Assembly (NCBI GenBank): GCA_036787895.1
Contig: DAIQOK010000017.1
Span: 1-64,000 of the forward strand
From: UBA7662 sp036787895
Lineage (GTDB): Bacteria > Bacteroidota > Bacteroidia > UBA7662
Direction: 5' to 3'
DNA length: 64,000 nucleotides
Part shown: in pieces, positions 25,389 to 34,949 of the stretch
Numbering within the stretch: the stretch's first letter is position 1
Layout: the number at the start of each line of letters is the position of its first letter
Notes under the pieces: generated by a model
The model's database searches: none
What the model saw: only the letters and a program-made list of their open reading frames with translations
Told to the model about the DNA's origin: nothing
Program-made: the position numbers and the translations under genes

Positions 25389-26504
25389 ATGGATATTTCG
25401 AATACAGTGCTTTTAACGGTTGAAGATATTGCCCAAAGCCTTGAAAAATTGGCACCGCTGTCGCTTCAGGAGAGCTATGACAATAGCGGCTTGCTGGCTG
25501 GCGAAGCCTCTACAGTGGTTACCGGTATTCTTGTCTCGCTCGATGTAACCGAAGCAGTGGTCGATGAAGCCATTCGCCGCGGCTGTAATTTGATTGTAAG
25601 CCATCATCCACTAATTTTTAGCGGATTAAAAGCCATTACAGGCAAAAACTGGGTGGAACGTACCCTGTTGAAAGCCTTACGCAACCACATTTGCCTCTAT
25701 GCGATGCATACCAACCTTGATAATCTCGCGAGCGGCGTAAATGCGGTGATAGCAGAAAAAATTGGCCTTCAAAACAGCAGGATTTTATCACCCAAAAAAG
25801 GCACACTGAAAAAGCTGGTCACTTTTGTGCCGCCTACCGATGTTGAAAAAGTCCGTTCGGCGCTATTCGAAGCTGGCGGCGGTCAGATTGGCCTATACGA
25901 TCAAGCCAGTTTTTCGCATTCCGGAACAGCTACTTTCCGACCGCTTGAAGGAACAAATCCGCATGTGGGCACCATTGGTGAGTTGACACAATTGCCCGAA
26001 ACCCGACTCGAAATTTTGTTCGAAAGTCACCGACAAGCGGCTTTACTTAAGGCCCTTTTTAGCAGTCACCCTTATGAGGAAATAGCCTACGATATTTACA
26101 CCTTAGAAAATAAACAGCAGGATGTTGGTAGTGGCCGCTTAGGTATGCTGCCAACTCCGGTGCAGAGTCAAGACTTTTTAAAATCACTGCAACAATACTT
26201 TGGTGGTGGTTTGAGATATACAGCTGTGGTCAAAGAGCAAGTGCAGAAAATTGCAGTTTGCGGAGGTTCTGGCTCGTTTTTGCTGGAAGAAGCCATTGCT
26301 GCAGGGGCAGATGTGCTGGTCACGGCCGACTTCAAATATCACCAGTTTTTGGAGGCTGATAACCGCATTCTCATTGCCGATATCGGACACTTTGAAAGCG
26401 AGCAGTTTACGATTACGCTATTGACTAACTACCTAAGAGAAAATTTCACTAATTTTGCAACCCTGTCAACCGAAACGAAGACGAATCCAGTCAATTATTT
26501 ATAA
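25389..26504 (+). CDS. Nif3-like dinuclear metal center hexameric protein
   Basis: A 371-residue YqfO/NIF3 family protein. The N- and C-terminal parts carry the dimetal ligands (SHHPLIFSG, HTNLDN, and GHFESEQ near the C-terminus), and the middle insert (about residues 130-235) is the PII-like domain typical of the long form. It belongs to the GTP cyclohydrolase I type 2/NIF3 family, whose physiological role is still unclear. It is followed after 6 nt by the zinc-ribbon gene, a pairing repeated in other Bacteroidota. Confidence 0.93.
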   Translation: MDISNTVLLTVEDIAQSLEKLAPLSLQESYDNSGLLAGEASTVVTGILVSLDVTEAVVDEAIRRGCNLIVSHHPLIFSGLKAITGKNWVERTLLKALRNHICLYAMHTNLDNLASGVNAVIAEKIGLQNSRILSPKKGTLKKLVTFVPPTDVEKVRSALFEAGGGQIGLYDQASFSHSGTATFRPLEGTNPHVGTIGELTQLPETRLEILFESHRQAALLKALFSSHPYEEIAYDIYTLENKQQDVGSGRLGMLPTPVQSQDFLKSLQQYFGGGLRYTAVVKEQVQKIAVCGGSGSFLLEEAIAAGADVLVTADFKYHQFLEADNRILIADIGHFESEQFTITLLTNYLRENFTNFATLSTETKTNPVNYL

Positions 26505-26510
26505 GCAAGC

Positions 26511-27248
26511 ATGGAAACCACTGTAGAACAAAAACTGCGGGCCCTTTACGAACTCCAGAAAATCGACACTAAAATCGACAGCATCCGCAAAATGCGTGGT
26601 GAATTACCGATGGAAGTGAAAGATCTGGAAGACGATATCATTGGTCTGGAGACCCGTTTGAGCAAGTTCAACGAAGATATCGCTGGTCTGAAAAAGCTAA
26701 TCGCCGAAAAACAAGCCTTTATCAAAGACGCACTCGCCCTCAAAGCGAAGTACGAAACCCAGTTGATGACGGTTAAAAACAGCCGCGAATACGACGCACT
26801 GTCGAAAGAAATCGAAATTCAGGGCCTCGAGGTTCAGATTGCCGAGAAAAAAATCCGCGAATTCAATGTTCAGCTCGAGCAGCGTAGCGCCGATTTACAA
26901 ATCCTCACCGACGAGCATGCCGGTCGTTTGAAAGACCTCGCAGCCAAAAAAGGTGAACTCGACGAAATCATCGCCGAAACCGAAAAGGACGAGCAGGAAT
27001 TGCAGCTCCGTTCTACCAAAGCCGAAGCAGCCATCGAAGAGCGTTTGCTCACAGCCTACAAACGTATTCGCAAAAATGCGCGTAACGGCCTTGCAGTAGT
27101 AACCGTTCAGCGCGATGCTTGTGGTGGTTGTTTCAATCAAATCCCACCACAGCGTCAGATGGACATCCGAACCCGGAAAAAAATCGCCATTTGCGAACAT
27201 TGTGGTCGCATTTTGGTCGATGCCGAAATAGACATGGTAGAAGCTTAA
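26511..27248 (+). CDS. Zinc ribbon (C4-type) coiled-coil protein
   Basis: A 245-residue protein with a long coiled coil (about residues 5-180, rich in E, K, L and I heptads) and a C-terminal zinc ribbon with two CxxC pairs, CGGC and CEHC, in DACGGCFNQIPP and IAICEHCGRIL. This is the DUF164/YbcJ-type architecture, thought to bind nucleic acid or a protein partner; its exact job is unknown. It is probably cotranscribed with the nif3-like gene (6-nt gap). Confidence 0.9.
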   Translation: METTVEQKLRALYELQKIDTKIDSIRKMRGELPMEVKDLEDDIIGLETRLSKFNEDIAGLKKLIAEKQAFIKDALALKAKYETQLMTVKNSREYDALSKEIEIQGLEVQIAEKKIREFNVQLEQRSADLQILTDEHAGRLKDLAAKKGELDEIIAETEKDEQELQLRSTKAEAAIEERLLTAYKRIRKNARNGLAVVTVQRDACGGCFNQIPPQRQMDIRTRKKIAICEHCGRILVDAEIDMVEA

Positions 27249-27262
27249 GCCATCCATTCCGG

Positions 27263-28750
27263 ATGAAATTTAAGCTGATTTTAGCCATCGGCCTTGCAGT
27301 TTTCACCTCAGTGATGAACTGTAAGGCCGATTTTGTTTTTTCTGCCAACATCAGCAAAGGCATTGATGCGGCAATTCGTATGGAGATGGGATTGGCCGAA
27401 CAATTACTCGCTGCTGAAAAAAGTAGCGATCCCAAAAATACTTTGGTGGTCCTGCTCGAAAATTACATCGACTTCTACAGTCTCATTTTATACGATAATC
27501 CTACGGCCTTCGAAAAGCGGGAGACCAAAGCTGCTGCCCGATTCAGTCGCCTCGAAGCTGACAAATCAGCATCTCCCTGGAAGGGATATGCTTATGCCGA
27601 GATGCAGTTGCAATGGACACTGATGCATGCCGCCCAAAAAAATTATGTGAGCGCCATTAGGGCCATGAATAAGGCAAAAAATGCCGCCGCCGACAATGAG
27701 AAGAATTATCCTGCTTTCATATTGAATGCCAAAACACGCGGCCTGCTCGATGCGGTATTTGGTTCGGTCCCCGACAATTATAAATGGATGACTGACCTGG
27801 CGGGTTTCAAAGGAGATCAGGAAACAGGTTTAAAACAATACCAGGCCTTGTTGGGCAAAATCAATAGCGGTCCATATGTCTGTTTCAGTATCGAGGTCAG
27901 GTTGATTTTGGCGTATATGTTTATGCATATTCGGGAGGATAAAAATACTGCCTGGTCAATGATAAACCACCCGGCAAACAGCCCGGAGACCAATTTACTG
28001 ACTTGCTTTTTCATAGGCAATGTATCACGCCAGTTGGGGAATAACGACCTGGGTATACAAACCTTACTCAATCGGCCGATGGGAAAGACTTACCTGAAGT
28101 TGCCTTATTTCGAGTATCAACTGGGCTGCTTATTCGTCTACAAAGGCGATGGCCGGGCGGTGACCTACCTCAATCGTTACCTGCAACAACAGGAAATTGA
28201 AGATTTTAAAAAGGATGCGGCCATGCGTTTGTCGTGGTACTATTTGCTTGAAAATAACGCTGAAAAATTCCACTATTACCAGAAGCAGGTAGCCATTATA
28301 GGTCGGGAACATAACGACAAGGACAAGCAGGCTGTTAAAGAGGTAAAACGCAATGCTGCTTATCAGCCTCAACTTTTAGAAGCTCGAATTCGGTACGATG
28401 GCGGTTACTTTGCTATCGCCCATGATTTGTTGTCGGGTTTGGATCCGGGTAAACTTTCAGCTGAGGATCGCCTTGAATATTACTATCGTCAGGGGCGGGT
28501 TTTACACGACTGGGGCAAGGTGTTTGAAGCATTGTCGCCTTATACCGAATGTGTGAAGCTGGGCAGCAACGATGGCAACTACCTGCCGGCCAATGCCTGT
28601 TTACAATTGGGGAGTATTTACGAAGGCCGAAAGGATGTAACGCGAGCCCGGTTTTATTACCAAAAATGCCTCAGCTACGACAAACATCCGTTTACTAGCG
28701 GCATGCACATCAGGGCAAAAGCCGGCCTGAAACGACTAAAGCAACCATAA
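27263..28750 (+). CDS. Exported TPR-like protein
   Basis: A 495-residue protein with a signal peptide (FKLILAIGLAVFTSVMNC). From about residue 130 the sequence is all-helical, with repeated pairs typical of tetratricopeptide repeats (for example LEYYYRQGRVLHDWGKVFEAL and ACLQLGSIYEGRKDVTRARFYY, cut here to their ends). It may scaffold a periplasmic or outer-membrane complex; no enzymatic motif was found. ATG at 27263 is chosen over a much longer upstream frame because it starts the signal peptide 14 nt after the previous stop. A bidirectional terminator follows. Confidence 0.75.
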   Translation: MKFKLILAIGLAVFTSVMNCKADFVFSANISKGIDAAIRMEMGLAEQLLAAEKSSDPKNTLVVLLENYIDFYSLILYDNPTAFEKRETKAAARFSRLEADKSASPWKGYAYAEMQLQWTLMHAAQKNYVSAIRAMNKAKNAAADNEKNYPAFILNAKTRGLLDAVFGSVPDNYKWMTDLAGFKGDQETGLKQYQALLGKINSGPYVCFSIEVRLILAYMFMHIREDKNTAWSMINHPANSPETNLLTCFFIGNVSRQLGNNDLGIQTLLNRPMGKTYLKLPYFEYQLGCLFVYKGDGRAVTYLNRYLQQQEIEDFKKDAAMRLSWYYLLENNAEKFHYYQKQVAIIGREHNDKDKQAVKEVKRNAAYQPQLLEARIRYDGGYFAIAHDLLSGLDPGKLSAEDRLEYYYRQGRVLHDWGKVFEALSPYTECVKLGSNDGNYLPANACLQLGSIYEGRKDVTRARFYYQKCLSYDKHPFTSGMHIRAKAGLKRLKQP

Positions 28751-28755
28751 AAAAA

Positions 28756-28781
28756 CGGGTCGTAATCGACCCGGTTTTTTT
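28756..28781. terminator. Bidirectional terminator between convergent genes
   Basis: CGGGTCG (28756-28762), a TAAT loop and CGACCCG (28767-28773) form a perfect 7-bp stem with seven T downstream and an A-run (28749-28755) upstream, so it can serve both strands. Confidence 0.85.
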
Positions 28782-28798
28782 ATGAGCTTTATTCTAGA

Positions 28799-29293
28799 TT
28801 ATTTAAATCGGTAGCGAATCGATAAGCCGAAACCACCACCATCAAAATAACTACCGCCAATTAAGTTCATGCTGGGTTTCCAATCGAGCGACATATTGAG
28901 GGGAACGGTTGGGAAATTATACTGCATACCAATGGCACCATCTATACCTATTCCTGAAGAACCGTTGTAATAGCGGTTGTTGAAGTTGCGGTTATTGGTA
29001 TTGTACAGCCAAAGGTGACCACCAGCACCCACAAACCAGTCGATGCCCGGAGCTATCCCGGTAGGTTTATGGAAGAAATGATAAAGTACAGTGAGATTGG
29101 TCGACCAGGAACGAGCCGCAAGAATTCCTTCAATAGCAGCACCGCCAAAGTGGTGTTTGAGGGTCAGGCCTTGTTCATTCCCTAAACGAGCACCAATGCT
29201 GGTACCGCCTGAGCTTGAATAGCCTTTTTGTGCCTTGCTTTCAAGAGTGAGCATCAATACGCAAATCGCGCTTAAAAAAAGTAGCTTTTTCAT
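28799..29293 (-). CDS. Small outer-membrane beta-barrel-like protein
   Basis: A 164-residue protein with a signal peptide (KLLFLSAICVLMLTLES) and a mature part of short alternating strands, ending in FGLSIRYRFK, the aromatic-terminal pattern of outer-membrane barrels. The length suits an eight-strand barrel like OmpX/OmpW. The function is unknown. A consensus -7 box lies upstream on the minus strand. Confidence 0.65.
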   Translation of the reverse strand: MKKLLFLSAICVLMLTLESKAQKGYSSSGGTSIGARLGNEQGLTLKHHFGGAAIEGILAARSWSTNLTVLYHFFHKPTGIAPGIDWFVGAGGHLWLYNTNNRNFNNRYYNGSSGIGIDGAIGMQYNFPTVPLNMSLDWKPSMNLIGGSYFDGGGFGLSIRYRFK

Positions 29294-29310
29294 ATGAAGG
29301 ATTTAAGTTG

Positions 29311-29318
29311 CAAAGATA
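29311..29318 (-). promoter_or_regulatory. -7 box of the small outer-membrane protein gene
   Basis: On the minus strand TATCTTTG ends 17 nt before the ATG at 29293; no clear -33 TTG. Confidence 0.5.
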
Positions 29319-29436
29319 CGATTTAGCTCCTACTTGATACCGTTTAGTGGGTATAAGCGAAAATAGATTTACCTGCTACAGGGGATAGCCGCTGTATTGA
29401 AAGCTTGTCATATTTGCTTTTTTTAAATAGGAAAAC

Positions 29437-31113
29437 ATGAAGCACTTTTTATGCTGTATGATATCCTTCTTTGGATGGCATACCATGGGTTTTGCTCAAA
29501 GTCAGTTTCAATGGGTAAAATCTGCGGGAGGACTTGGCAAACACGACCAGGTTAGAGCCCTTGGTTTTGATTTGCAGGGAAATGTTTACGCCGCTGGCAA
29601 CTATAACGATACTACCCGTTTTGACACGGTGTTATTGCCGGTTTGGTCGGGCACTGATGCGCAAGGAGGCTCTTTTTTGGTAAAATACAATGGAAGCGGC
29701 CAGCTAATCTGGGCGCAAAGCATGCGGGCCCGTACCAATATTACCACCAGGATGTGTGAGATTAGCGCAATGGCGGTAAATCCGGCTGGAGAAGCAACGG
29801 TTTTTGGCAGATTTACAGATTCCATGACGGTTTCAGGTCAAACCATTATTAACCCACATAACGGCTTTGGTGAAAACAGCTCATTCATAGCCAAATTTGA
29901 TGCTACTGGTCAGTTACTATGGCTAAAAGTTATCGCATCCCGCCAAAGTACGGTGGTTGAAGCCCGCATTTTGGCTAATGACGATATACTCATCACCGGT
30001 ATTTTTGCTAATTCCATAAATTTTGGCAACGGCATGAGTTTGGCCACTGGAAGCACCATTACCAATGAAACTTTTATTGCCAGAATCAGTAGTGCCGATG
30101 GTAGTTGTTTATGGGCAGTTAAACCAGAAGCCAAAAAGGAAAATAGGGTGAGTGGCTTGGTTGCAGATAGTGATAATGCCTATATCACCGGAGTTTTTCG
30201 AGACAGTATCCGCTTCAATGCCAATACAGCTTTTGGTGTGCATAGTCCTGAAAGTAATGTGAATAACCGCCGAAACTTATTTGTAGCGGCTTATAATTTG
30301 CAAACTGGCGCTTTCAGCTGGGCGCAGCAAATTAAAGGACAGCTGGACTGGGCAGCAGATATTACAGTACTGAATTCCGGCGTTGTAATTTGTGGTAATG
30401 CGACTGGCTACATTAAAATTGGTGAGGACAGTAGCACGGCAGGTGCTTTTGTAGCTGGCCTTAATATCACCAATGGGAATCAAATTTGGCTGAAAAAGAG
30501 CTCTAAATTTCTTAATAAACTCGTCCGGGCAGGTGCATCTGAATTTTTTGTATTGGGAAATGGTCCCAGCGGTGCCTGGGCTATTGATACCATCAATACG
30601 GGCTATATTGGTTCGGGTTTTATGTTTGCCAAGATGAATGCGGCAGGTTCAGCACTTTATGCTGAAGTATTTGGAGCCGGGGGTGCAACGATTGGGGTTG
30701 CTGATGCCGCTTATCAAGATGGGAATTTGATCGTAGGTGGAGGATGTTATGGTCTAGGTCCGGTTAGTCTTGGAAACAATGTTTCCTTGACTATAGATGA
30801 GTTAGGCTATAATAATCTGTGGTTTGGTTTATTTGGTGGAAGCGGCGTTGGAATGTCGGTGCATCAACTGATCAACCCCTTGCGAGATATAGTGGTTTAC
30901 CCCAATCCCATTCGAGATGGTTTTGCCATTAAAACCGCGGAAGAAGGGCTAATTCAATACGAATTGATTAATCTCACCGGCGCGACACTGCTGAAGGGAA
31001 ATGCTACATCTCAAGAATTTATCAATACTAATGGTCTGGCTGCTGGCACTTACTTCCTGCGCCTCAAGCAAAACAATCAATTTATAAGTCGGAAAGTGGT
31101 GCTGACGCCTTGA
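29437..31113 (+). CDS. T9SS type A sorting domain-containing propeller-like protein
   Basis: A 558-residue secreted protein. The signal peptide (HFLCCMISFFGWHTMGFAQ) is followed by repeated segments of the form GNVYAAGNYNDTTRFD, ITGIFANSINFGN and ITGVFRDSIRFN, which resemble the SBBP/beta-propeller repeats found in Bacteroidota cell-surface proteins. The C-terminal 72 residues from V487 (VYPNPIRDGF...RKVVL) are a type A sorting domain. The gene's last 32 nt overlap the stop end of the convergent symporter gene. The ligand or substrate is unknown. Confidence 0.85.
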   Translation: MKHFLCCMISFFGWHTMGFAQSQFQWVKSAGGLGKHDQVRALGFDLQGNVYAAGNYNDTTRFDTVLLPVWSGTDAQGGSFLVKYNGSGQLIWAQSMRARTNITTRMCEISAMAVNPAGEATVFGRFTDSMTVSGQTIINPHNGFGENSSFIAKFDATGQLLWLKVIASRQSTVVEARILANDDILITGIFANSINFGNGMSLATGSTITNETFIARISSADGSCLWAVKPEAKKENRVSGLVADSDNAYITGVFRDSIRFNANTAFGVHSPESNVNNRRNLFVAAYNLQTGAFSWAQQIKGQLDWAADITVLNSGVVICGNATGYIKIGEDSSTAGAFVAGLNITNGNQIWLKKSSKFLNKLVRAGASEFFVLGNGPSGAWAIDTINTGYIGSGFMFAKMNAAGSALYAEVFGAGGATIGVADAAYQDGNLIVGGGCYGLGPVSLGNNVSLTIDELGYNNLWFGLFGGSGVGMSVHQLINPLRDIVVYPNPIRDGFAIKTAEEGLIQYELINLTGATLLKGNATSQEFINTNGLAAGTYFLRLKQNNQFISRKVVLTP

Positions 31114-32473
31114 GTCGGTTTCCCAGCCACATGCCGGCCATAGAAGCAACAAAACCGGGCACTAAGGCAGGTAGGGAACTAGCAGTATGATATGCAAAGT
31201 AATACCACACTGCCCCGCCGCATATCATGGATAAGGCTGCCCCGGTAGGGGTAGCCTTTTTACTGTAGATGGCGGCAAACATGGGAACCAACAGGGTAAC
31301 CAATCCCAGCACACTTGATTCCCCTACCAAAGCGTAAATGTTATTGCGTTTCAAGGCCATCCAACAGCCTGAAGCGGCTATCAATACTACCGAAAACCGG
31401 AGGAGCAAGAGAAAATGTTTGTCACGCAATTTGTGTTTCAGCTGTGGTTTGATGATGTTTTCGGTAAGAATAGAGGCAGGTGCAAGTATAGCGCCGGAAC
31501 AGGTACTGAAAATGGCAGAAATGAGCGCCCCAAAGAACAATACCTGTAACCAAAACGGACTGTGCGCCATTACCAGTCGAGGCAAAAGCTGCTGAACTTC
31601 TCCCGCTAGCCATTCGGGATATAACTGACGCGCAATGAGGGCGATACATAAGGGGAGTGCAGCGATAATTAAATACAAAACGGCACCTATGTAAAAGGAG
31701 TAAACCGCGGTTTTTTCGCTGTTGCTCGCATTCATTCGTTGAAAGATATCCTGGGAAGGTAGGCTACCCAGACTGATGGTCATCCAGCCGGCGAGATAAA
31801 CCAACCAGGATTGGGGGTCGGCTTCGGGCAGCATGCGGAAAAAGCCGGGCTCAGTGTGGTTCAGCACTGTATCTAGACCGCCGGAATTAGCTGCCAGTTG
31901 CCAAAGCACGGCTGCCAGTCCCAGTACAATGAGGATGCTCTGCACAAAATCGGTGAGCGATAAGGCCCACATCCCGCCGGCGAGTGTATAGGCGGCAACA
32001 ATACAGCAACTGAGGATAATGCCCTGCGACAAACTCAAATTGGTAACCATCTCGAGCAAAAGTCCAAGTGCGACCAACTGTGCGGCGATATATCCCAAAA
32101 AGGTGAGTAACATGGCTAAGGATGCAATAAATTCTACTTTTGGGCCGTAACGATTGCGGTACAAATCACCTAGGGTCAGGAGGTTCATGCGGTATAACTT
32201 CCGACTGAAGATGAGCCCGAATAAAAGTAAACACAAGGCCCCGCCGAATGGATCTTCTACGATGCCGATTAAACCGTGCCTGGCAAATTCGCTGCTGGCA
32301 CCAAAAAGTGTTTCCGAGCCAAACCATAGTGCGAAAAGCGCAGCAGAGCTCATAAAAAGCGGAATGCGCCGACCAGCATGGAGATAATCGCTGCTGTTTT
32401 TTACCCGCATGGCGGCCCAGAAACCTACGAATACGGTAAGGGTGAGATAGGCAATGATGTAGGGCAACAACAT
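31082..32473 (-). CDS. Sodium:solute symporter family protein
   Basis: A 463-residue member of the SSS family with about 13 hydrophobic helices. Family marks include ALWFGSETLFGASS near residue 50 (the first substrate/sodium helix), LGDLYRNRYGPKVE, and the AYTLAGGMWALSLTDFVQS segment. The substrate cannot be told from sequence. It is the last gene of the overlapping minus-strand run and its 3' end overlaps the convergent T9SS gene by 32 nt. Confidence 0.88.
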   Translation of the reverse strand: MLLPYIIAYLTLTVFVGFWAAMRVKNSSDYLHAGRRIPLFMSSAALFALWFGSETLFGASSEFARHGLIGIVEDPFGGALCLLLFGLIFSRKLYRMNLLTLGDLYRNRYGPKVEFIASLAMLLTFLGYIAAQLVALGLLLEMVTNLSLSQGIILSCCIVAAYTLAGGMWALSLTDFVQSILIVLGLAAVLWQLAANSGGLDTVLNHTEPGFFRMLPEADPQSWLVYLAGWMTISLGSLPSQDIFQRMNASNSEKTAVYSFYIGAVLYLIIAALPLCIALIARQLYPEWLAGEVQQLLPRLVMAHSPFWLQVLFFGALISAIFSTCSGAILAPASILTENIIKPQLKHKLRDKHFLLLLRFSVVLIAASGCWMALKRNNIYALVGESSVLGLVTLLVPMFAAIYSKKATPTGAALSMICGGAVWYYFAYHTASSLPALVPGFVASMAGMWLGNRLKASAPLSDL

Positions 32474-32484
32474 GCTGCCTGTAA

Positions 32485-33288
32485 TTAAGCGGGGAATTGT
32501 TTGCGGAGGATATCGAGCAGCTCGGTATAAACAGCTGGTGTGCCTGCCAGTATCTCGAGTCCGTATAAGTATTTATTACCTCCATGGAAATCGGTCACGA
32601 TACCGCCGGCTTCCTGTACCAACAACGCCCCGGCTGCCACATCCCAGGGTTTGAGGTTGTACTCGAAATAGGCTTCGAAACGACCGGCCGCTACATAAGC
32701 CAGGTCGAGTGCGGCTGAACCAAGCCGGCGCATGCCCTGACTGCCCTGCATACACTGACGTAATACCTCGAGATAAGCAGGCATCTTGTCGAAATTATAA
32801 TAGGGGAAGCCGGTAGCCAGCAGACTTTCATTCATGGCGGGTACCTTACTTACACGAATGGCCTGGCCATTCAAAAATGCACCACCACCTTTCACGGCAC
32901 TAAAACATTCTCCACGGCTTACTTCATACACCATGCCCAGTTGAAGTTCATCTTGGTAAATGAGCGCAATACTGATGGCAAAAAAGGGCAAACCATGTAT
33001 AAAATTGGTGGTGCCATCAAGTGGGTCGATGATCCAGCGCCAAGGTTTGGCTTCCTGTGAAACTGTACCTTCTTCGGTTAAAAAACCGGCTTCCGGAAAC
33101 AAGACTTCAAGACCGGCAACCAGGGCTTGTTCCGACTCCCTGTCAACATAACTTACCAGGTCGTGCAGCCCTTTGTACTCAATGCGCTCCCGACCAAACC
33201 CTGCCAATTCGTTGAGCTGAAACTTGCCTACCCTACGGCAAAGCTCTGTAACATCTGTGACTAATTGTTGCAGTTGGGTGAGTGTCAT
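32485..33288 (-). CDS. Inositol monophosphatase family protein
   Basis: A 267-residue Mg2+/Li+-type phosphatase. Metal ligands appear in the family motifs: GFLTEEGTV (second-sphere Glu), WIIDPLDGTTNFIHGLP (the DPxDGTxN signature) and KPWDVAAGALLVQEAGG (WDxAAG). It dephosphorylates inositol phosphate or a similar substrate; SuhB-like and CysQ-like roles are both possible. The gene overlaps lnt by 4 nt (ATGA) and is 11 nt before the symporter gene. Confidence 0.92.
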   Translation of the reverse strand: MTLTQLQQLVTDVTELCRRVGKFQLNELAGFGRERIEYKGLHDLVSYVDRESEQALVAGLEVLFPEAGFLTEEGTVSQEAKPWRWIIDPLDGTTNFIHGLPFFAISIALIYQDELQLGMVYEVSRGECFSAVKGGGAFLNGQAIRVSKVPAMNESLLATGFPYYNFDKMPAYLEVLRQCMQGSQGMRRLGSAALDLAYVAAGRFEAYFEYNLKPWDVAAGALLVQEAGGIVTDFHGGNKYLYGLEILAGTPAVYTELLDILRKQFPA

Positions 33289-34949
33289 GGGCGAAGGGCT
33301 TTTTTGGTGCGTGAGCGAGCCAGTCCGATAAGATAGAGTAAAACCGCTAAAAAAGCGGCAGTACGACCTATATAATCGCCGTATTGGGTGTAAAAGGTTA
33401 GTTTTTCATTCAAATGAAGCTGAGCAGTAAGCGTGGTTTGTTCCCACCAGCCTGTCTGCCCTACCACATCGCCGCGTTGGTTGATGAAACCCGATATGCC
33501 GGTATTGGCCGACCTGGCGATGTCGCGTCGGTTTTCGATGGCACGTAATCGGGCGAAAGCGAGGTGTTGTTTGTAGCCATCAGTATTGCCCCACCAGCCG
33601 TCGTTGGTGATGATGGCGATGAGATTGGCGCCATTGCGTATATATTCAGTAACAAACCCTCCAAAAACCGATTCATAACAAATAACCGGTGCTGCAGCTA
33701 TGCCGGCATGCCTGAATACGGCGCGTTTCTCCTGGGTACCCAATGTGCCTGTCATGCCGCCCAAATCAAGAGACAAACCCTCCAAAAAACCCATCAGCTT
33801 GGGATAGGGTAATTTTTCAACGCCTACAACGAGTTTGCTTTTGTGATACACAAGAGGTGGGGCAAAGTTCCGGTAAAGCAAAGCGCTATTGTGCGGCAAA
33901 TAATAACCGCCATTCGGATGGGGTCGGGCGAAATCAGGTAACTTGGCACCCTGAGGGAAATCGCTTATGGCACTGGCACCTACCAAAAAAGCAGGGCCTT
34001 CATAATTGGCTAAAAAACTCTTTATGGTGCTTTGCTGCCAGTTTTCATCTCCCCGATTGAGCCATAGGTTGCCTGGAATGGAAGTTTCCGGCCATAAAAC
34101 CAAACGCGTTTCCGGGCTCATTGAACGGTCGCTGAGGAGGAGCAAGGTATCTAATTGCCGACCATATAATTCCTGGTCAAATTTGCCGGAGTAGGGATCG
34201 TAATTGGGCTGGACAACAGCAACTTCGGCGGTGAATCCCTGGGGTTGATAGGCCGAATAGGTGGCATAAGACCACACGGCCGGCACGGCCAATAGCACCA
34301 CAAAACGCACATAATAACGCAAAGCACTCCAGCCAAACCAGCGCTTTTCGTCGCTGTCGAGGGCCGGATTACGTCGAAGCAGGGTGTGTTTAATGGCATA
34401 AAAAAAAGCGATATTTAAGAGTAGAACCCATAAACTGCCACCAAAAACGCCCGTTTTGTCGTACCATTGCACCAATTCAGGGGTGTTGGCAAATAGGTTT
34501 CCCAAGGTGAGCCAGGGGAACTCCAGGTCCCATTGGTAATGCAGGTATTCATAGCTGATCCAAAAACTAATCAAGCCAAGAAGTGCAAAACGTTCGCCTG
34601 CCCGCTTTTTGAGTTGGTGGAAAAAAAAGAAGGCCATACTCATAAACAACGTATTGGCGAGTATGGGCGAAATGGCACCAATCCAGGCAGCATTTTTGAT
34701 CCACCACAAACAAAGTGTATTGAGTATTAAAAACTGTAAACTGGCCCACCAGAACAGTTTTTTGCCGCTGTCGGCCTGACCGCTATAAAACAAATCATCC
34801 TCGATGAGCAGCATCGGAACCAGGAAAAAAAACGACAAATACACCTGGTCGTTGGGCGGAAAAGCCAGCCAAAAAAACAAAGCGCCCGTCAGGGCGTACA
34901 ACAATTTAGCGGATAGGGGCTGCGCCAGCCAGAACGAGTACGAATTCAC
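33285..34949 (-). CDS. lnt: Apolipoprotein N-acyltransferase
   Basis: A 554-residue inner-membrane enzyme that adds the third acyl chain to lipoproteins before outer-membrane sorting. Several N-terminal membrane helices are followed by a nitrilase-like periplasmic domain with the catalytic Glu in WPETSIPGN, Lys in YHKSKLVVGVE and Cys in VICYESVFGG. The 5' end overlaps rsmI by 44 nt; ATG at 34949 keeps the complete first helix. Confidence 0.94.
   Translation of the reverse strand: MNSYSFWLAQPLSAKLLYALTGALFFWLAFPPNDQVYLSFFFLVPMLLIEDDLFYSGQADSGKKLFWWASLQFLILNTLCLWWIKNAAWIGAISPILANTLFMSMAFFFFHQLKKRAGERFALLGLISFWISYEYLHYQWDLEFPWLTLGNLFANTPELVQWYDKTGVFGGSLWVLLLNIAFFYAIKHTLLRRNPALDSDEKRWFGWSALRYYVRFVVLLAVPAVWSYATYSAYQPQGFTAEVAVVQPNYDPYSGKFDQELYGRQLDTLLLLSDRSMSPETRLVLWPETSIPGNLWLNRGDENWQQSTIKSFLANYEGPAFLVGASAISDFPQGAKLPDFARPHPNGGYYLPHNSALLYRNFAPPLVYHKSKLVVGVEKLPYPKLMGFLEGLSLDLGGMTGTLGTQEKRAVFRHAGIAAAPVICYESVFGGFVTEYIRNGANLIAIITNDGWWGNTDGYKQHLAFARLRAIENRRDIARSANTGISGFINQRGDVVGQTGWWEQTTLTAQLHLNEKLTFYTQYGDYIGRTAAFLAVLLYLIGLARSRTKKALRP

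Noticed and set aside
27119..27262. In-frame upstream extension of the TPR protein
   Set aside because: It overlaps the zinc-ribbon gene and would bury the signal peptide; ATG at 27263 is better.
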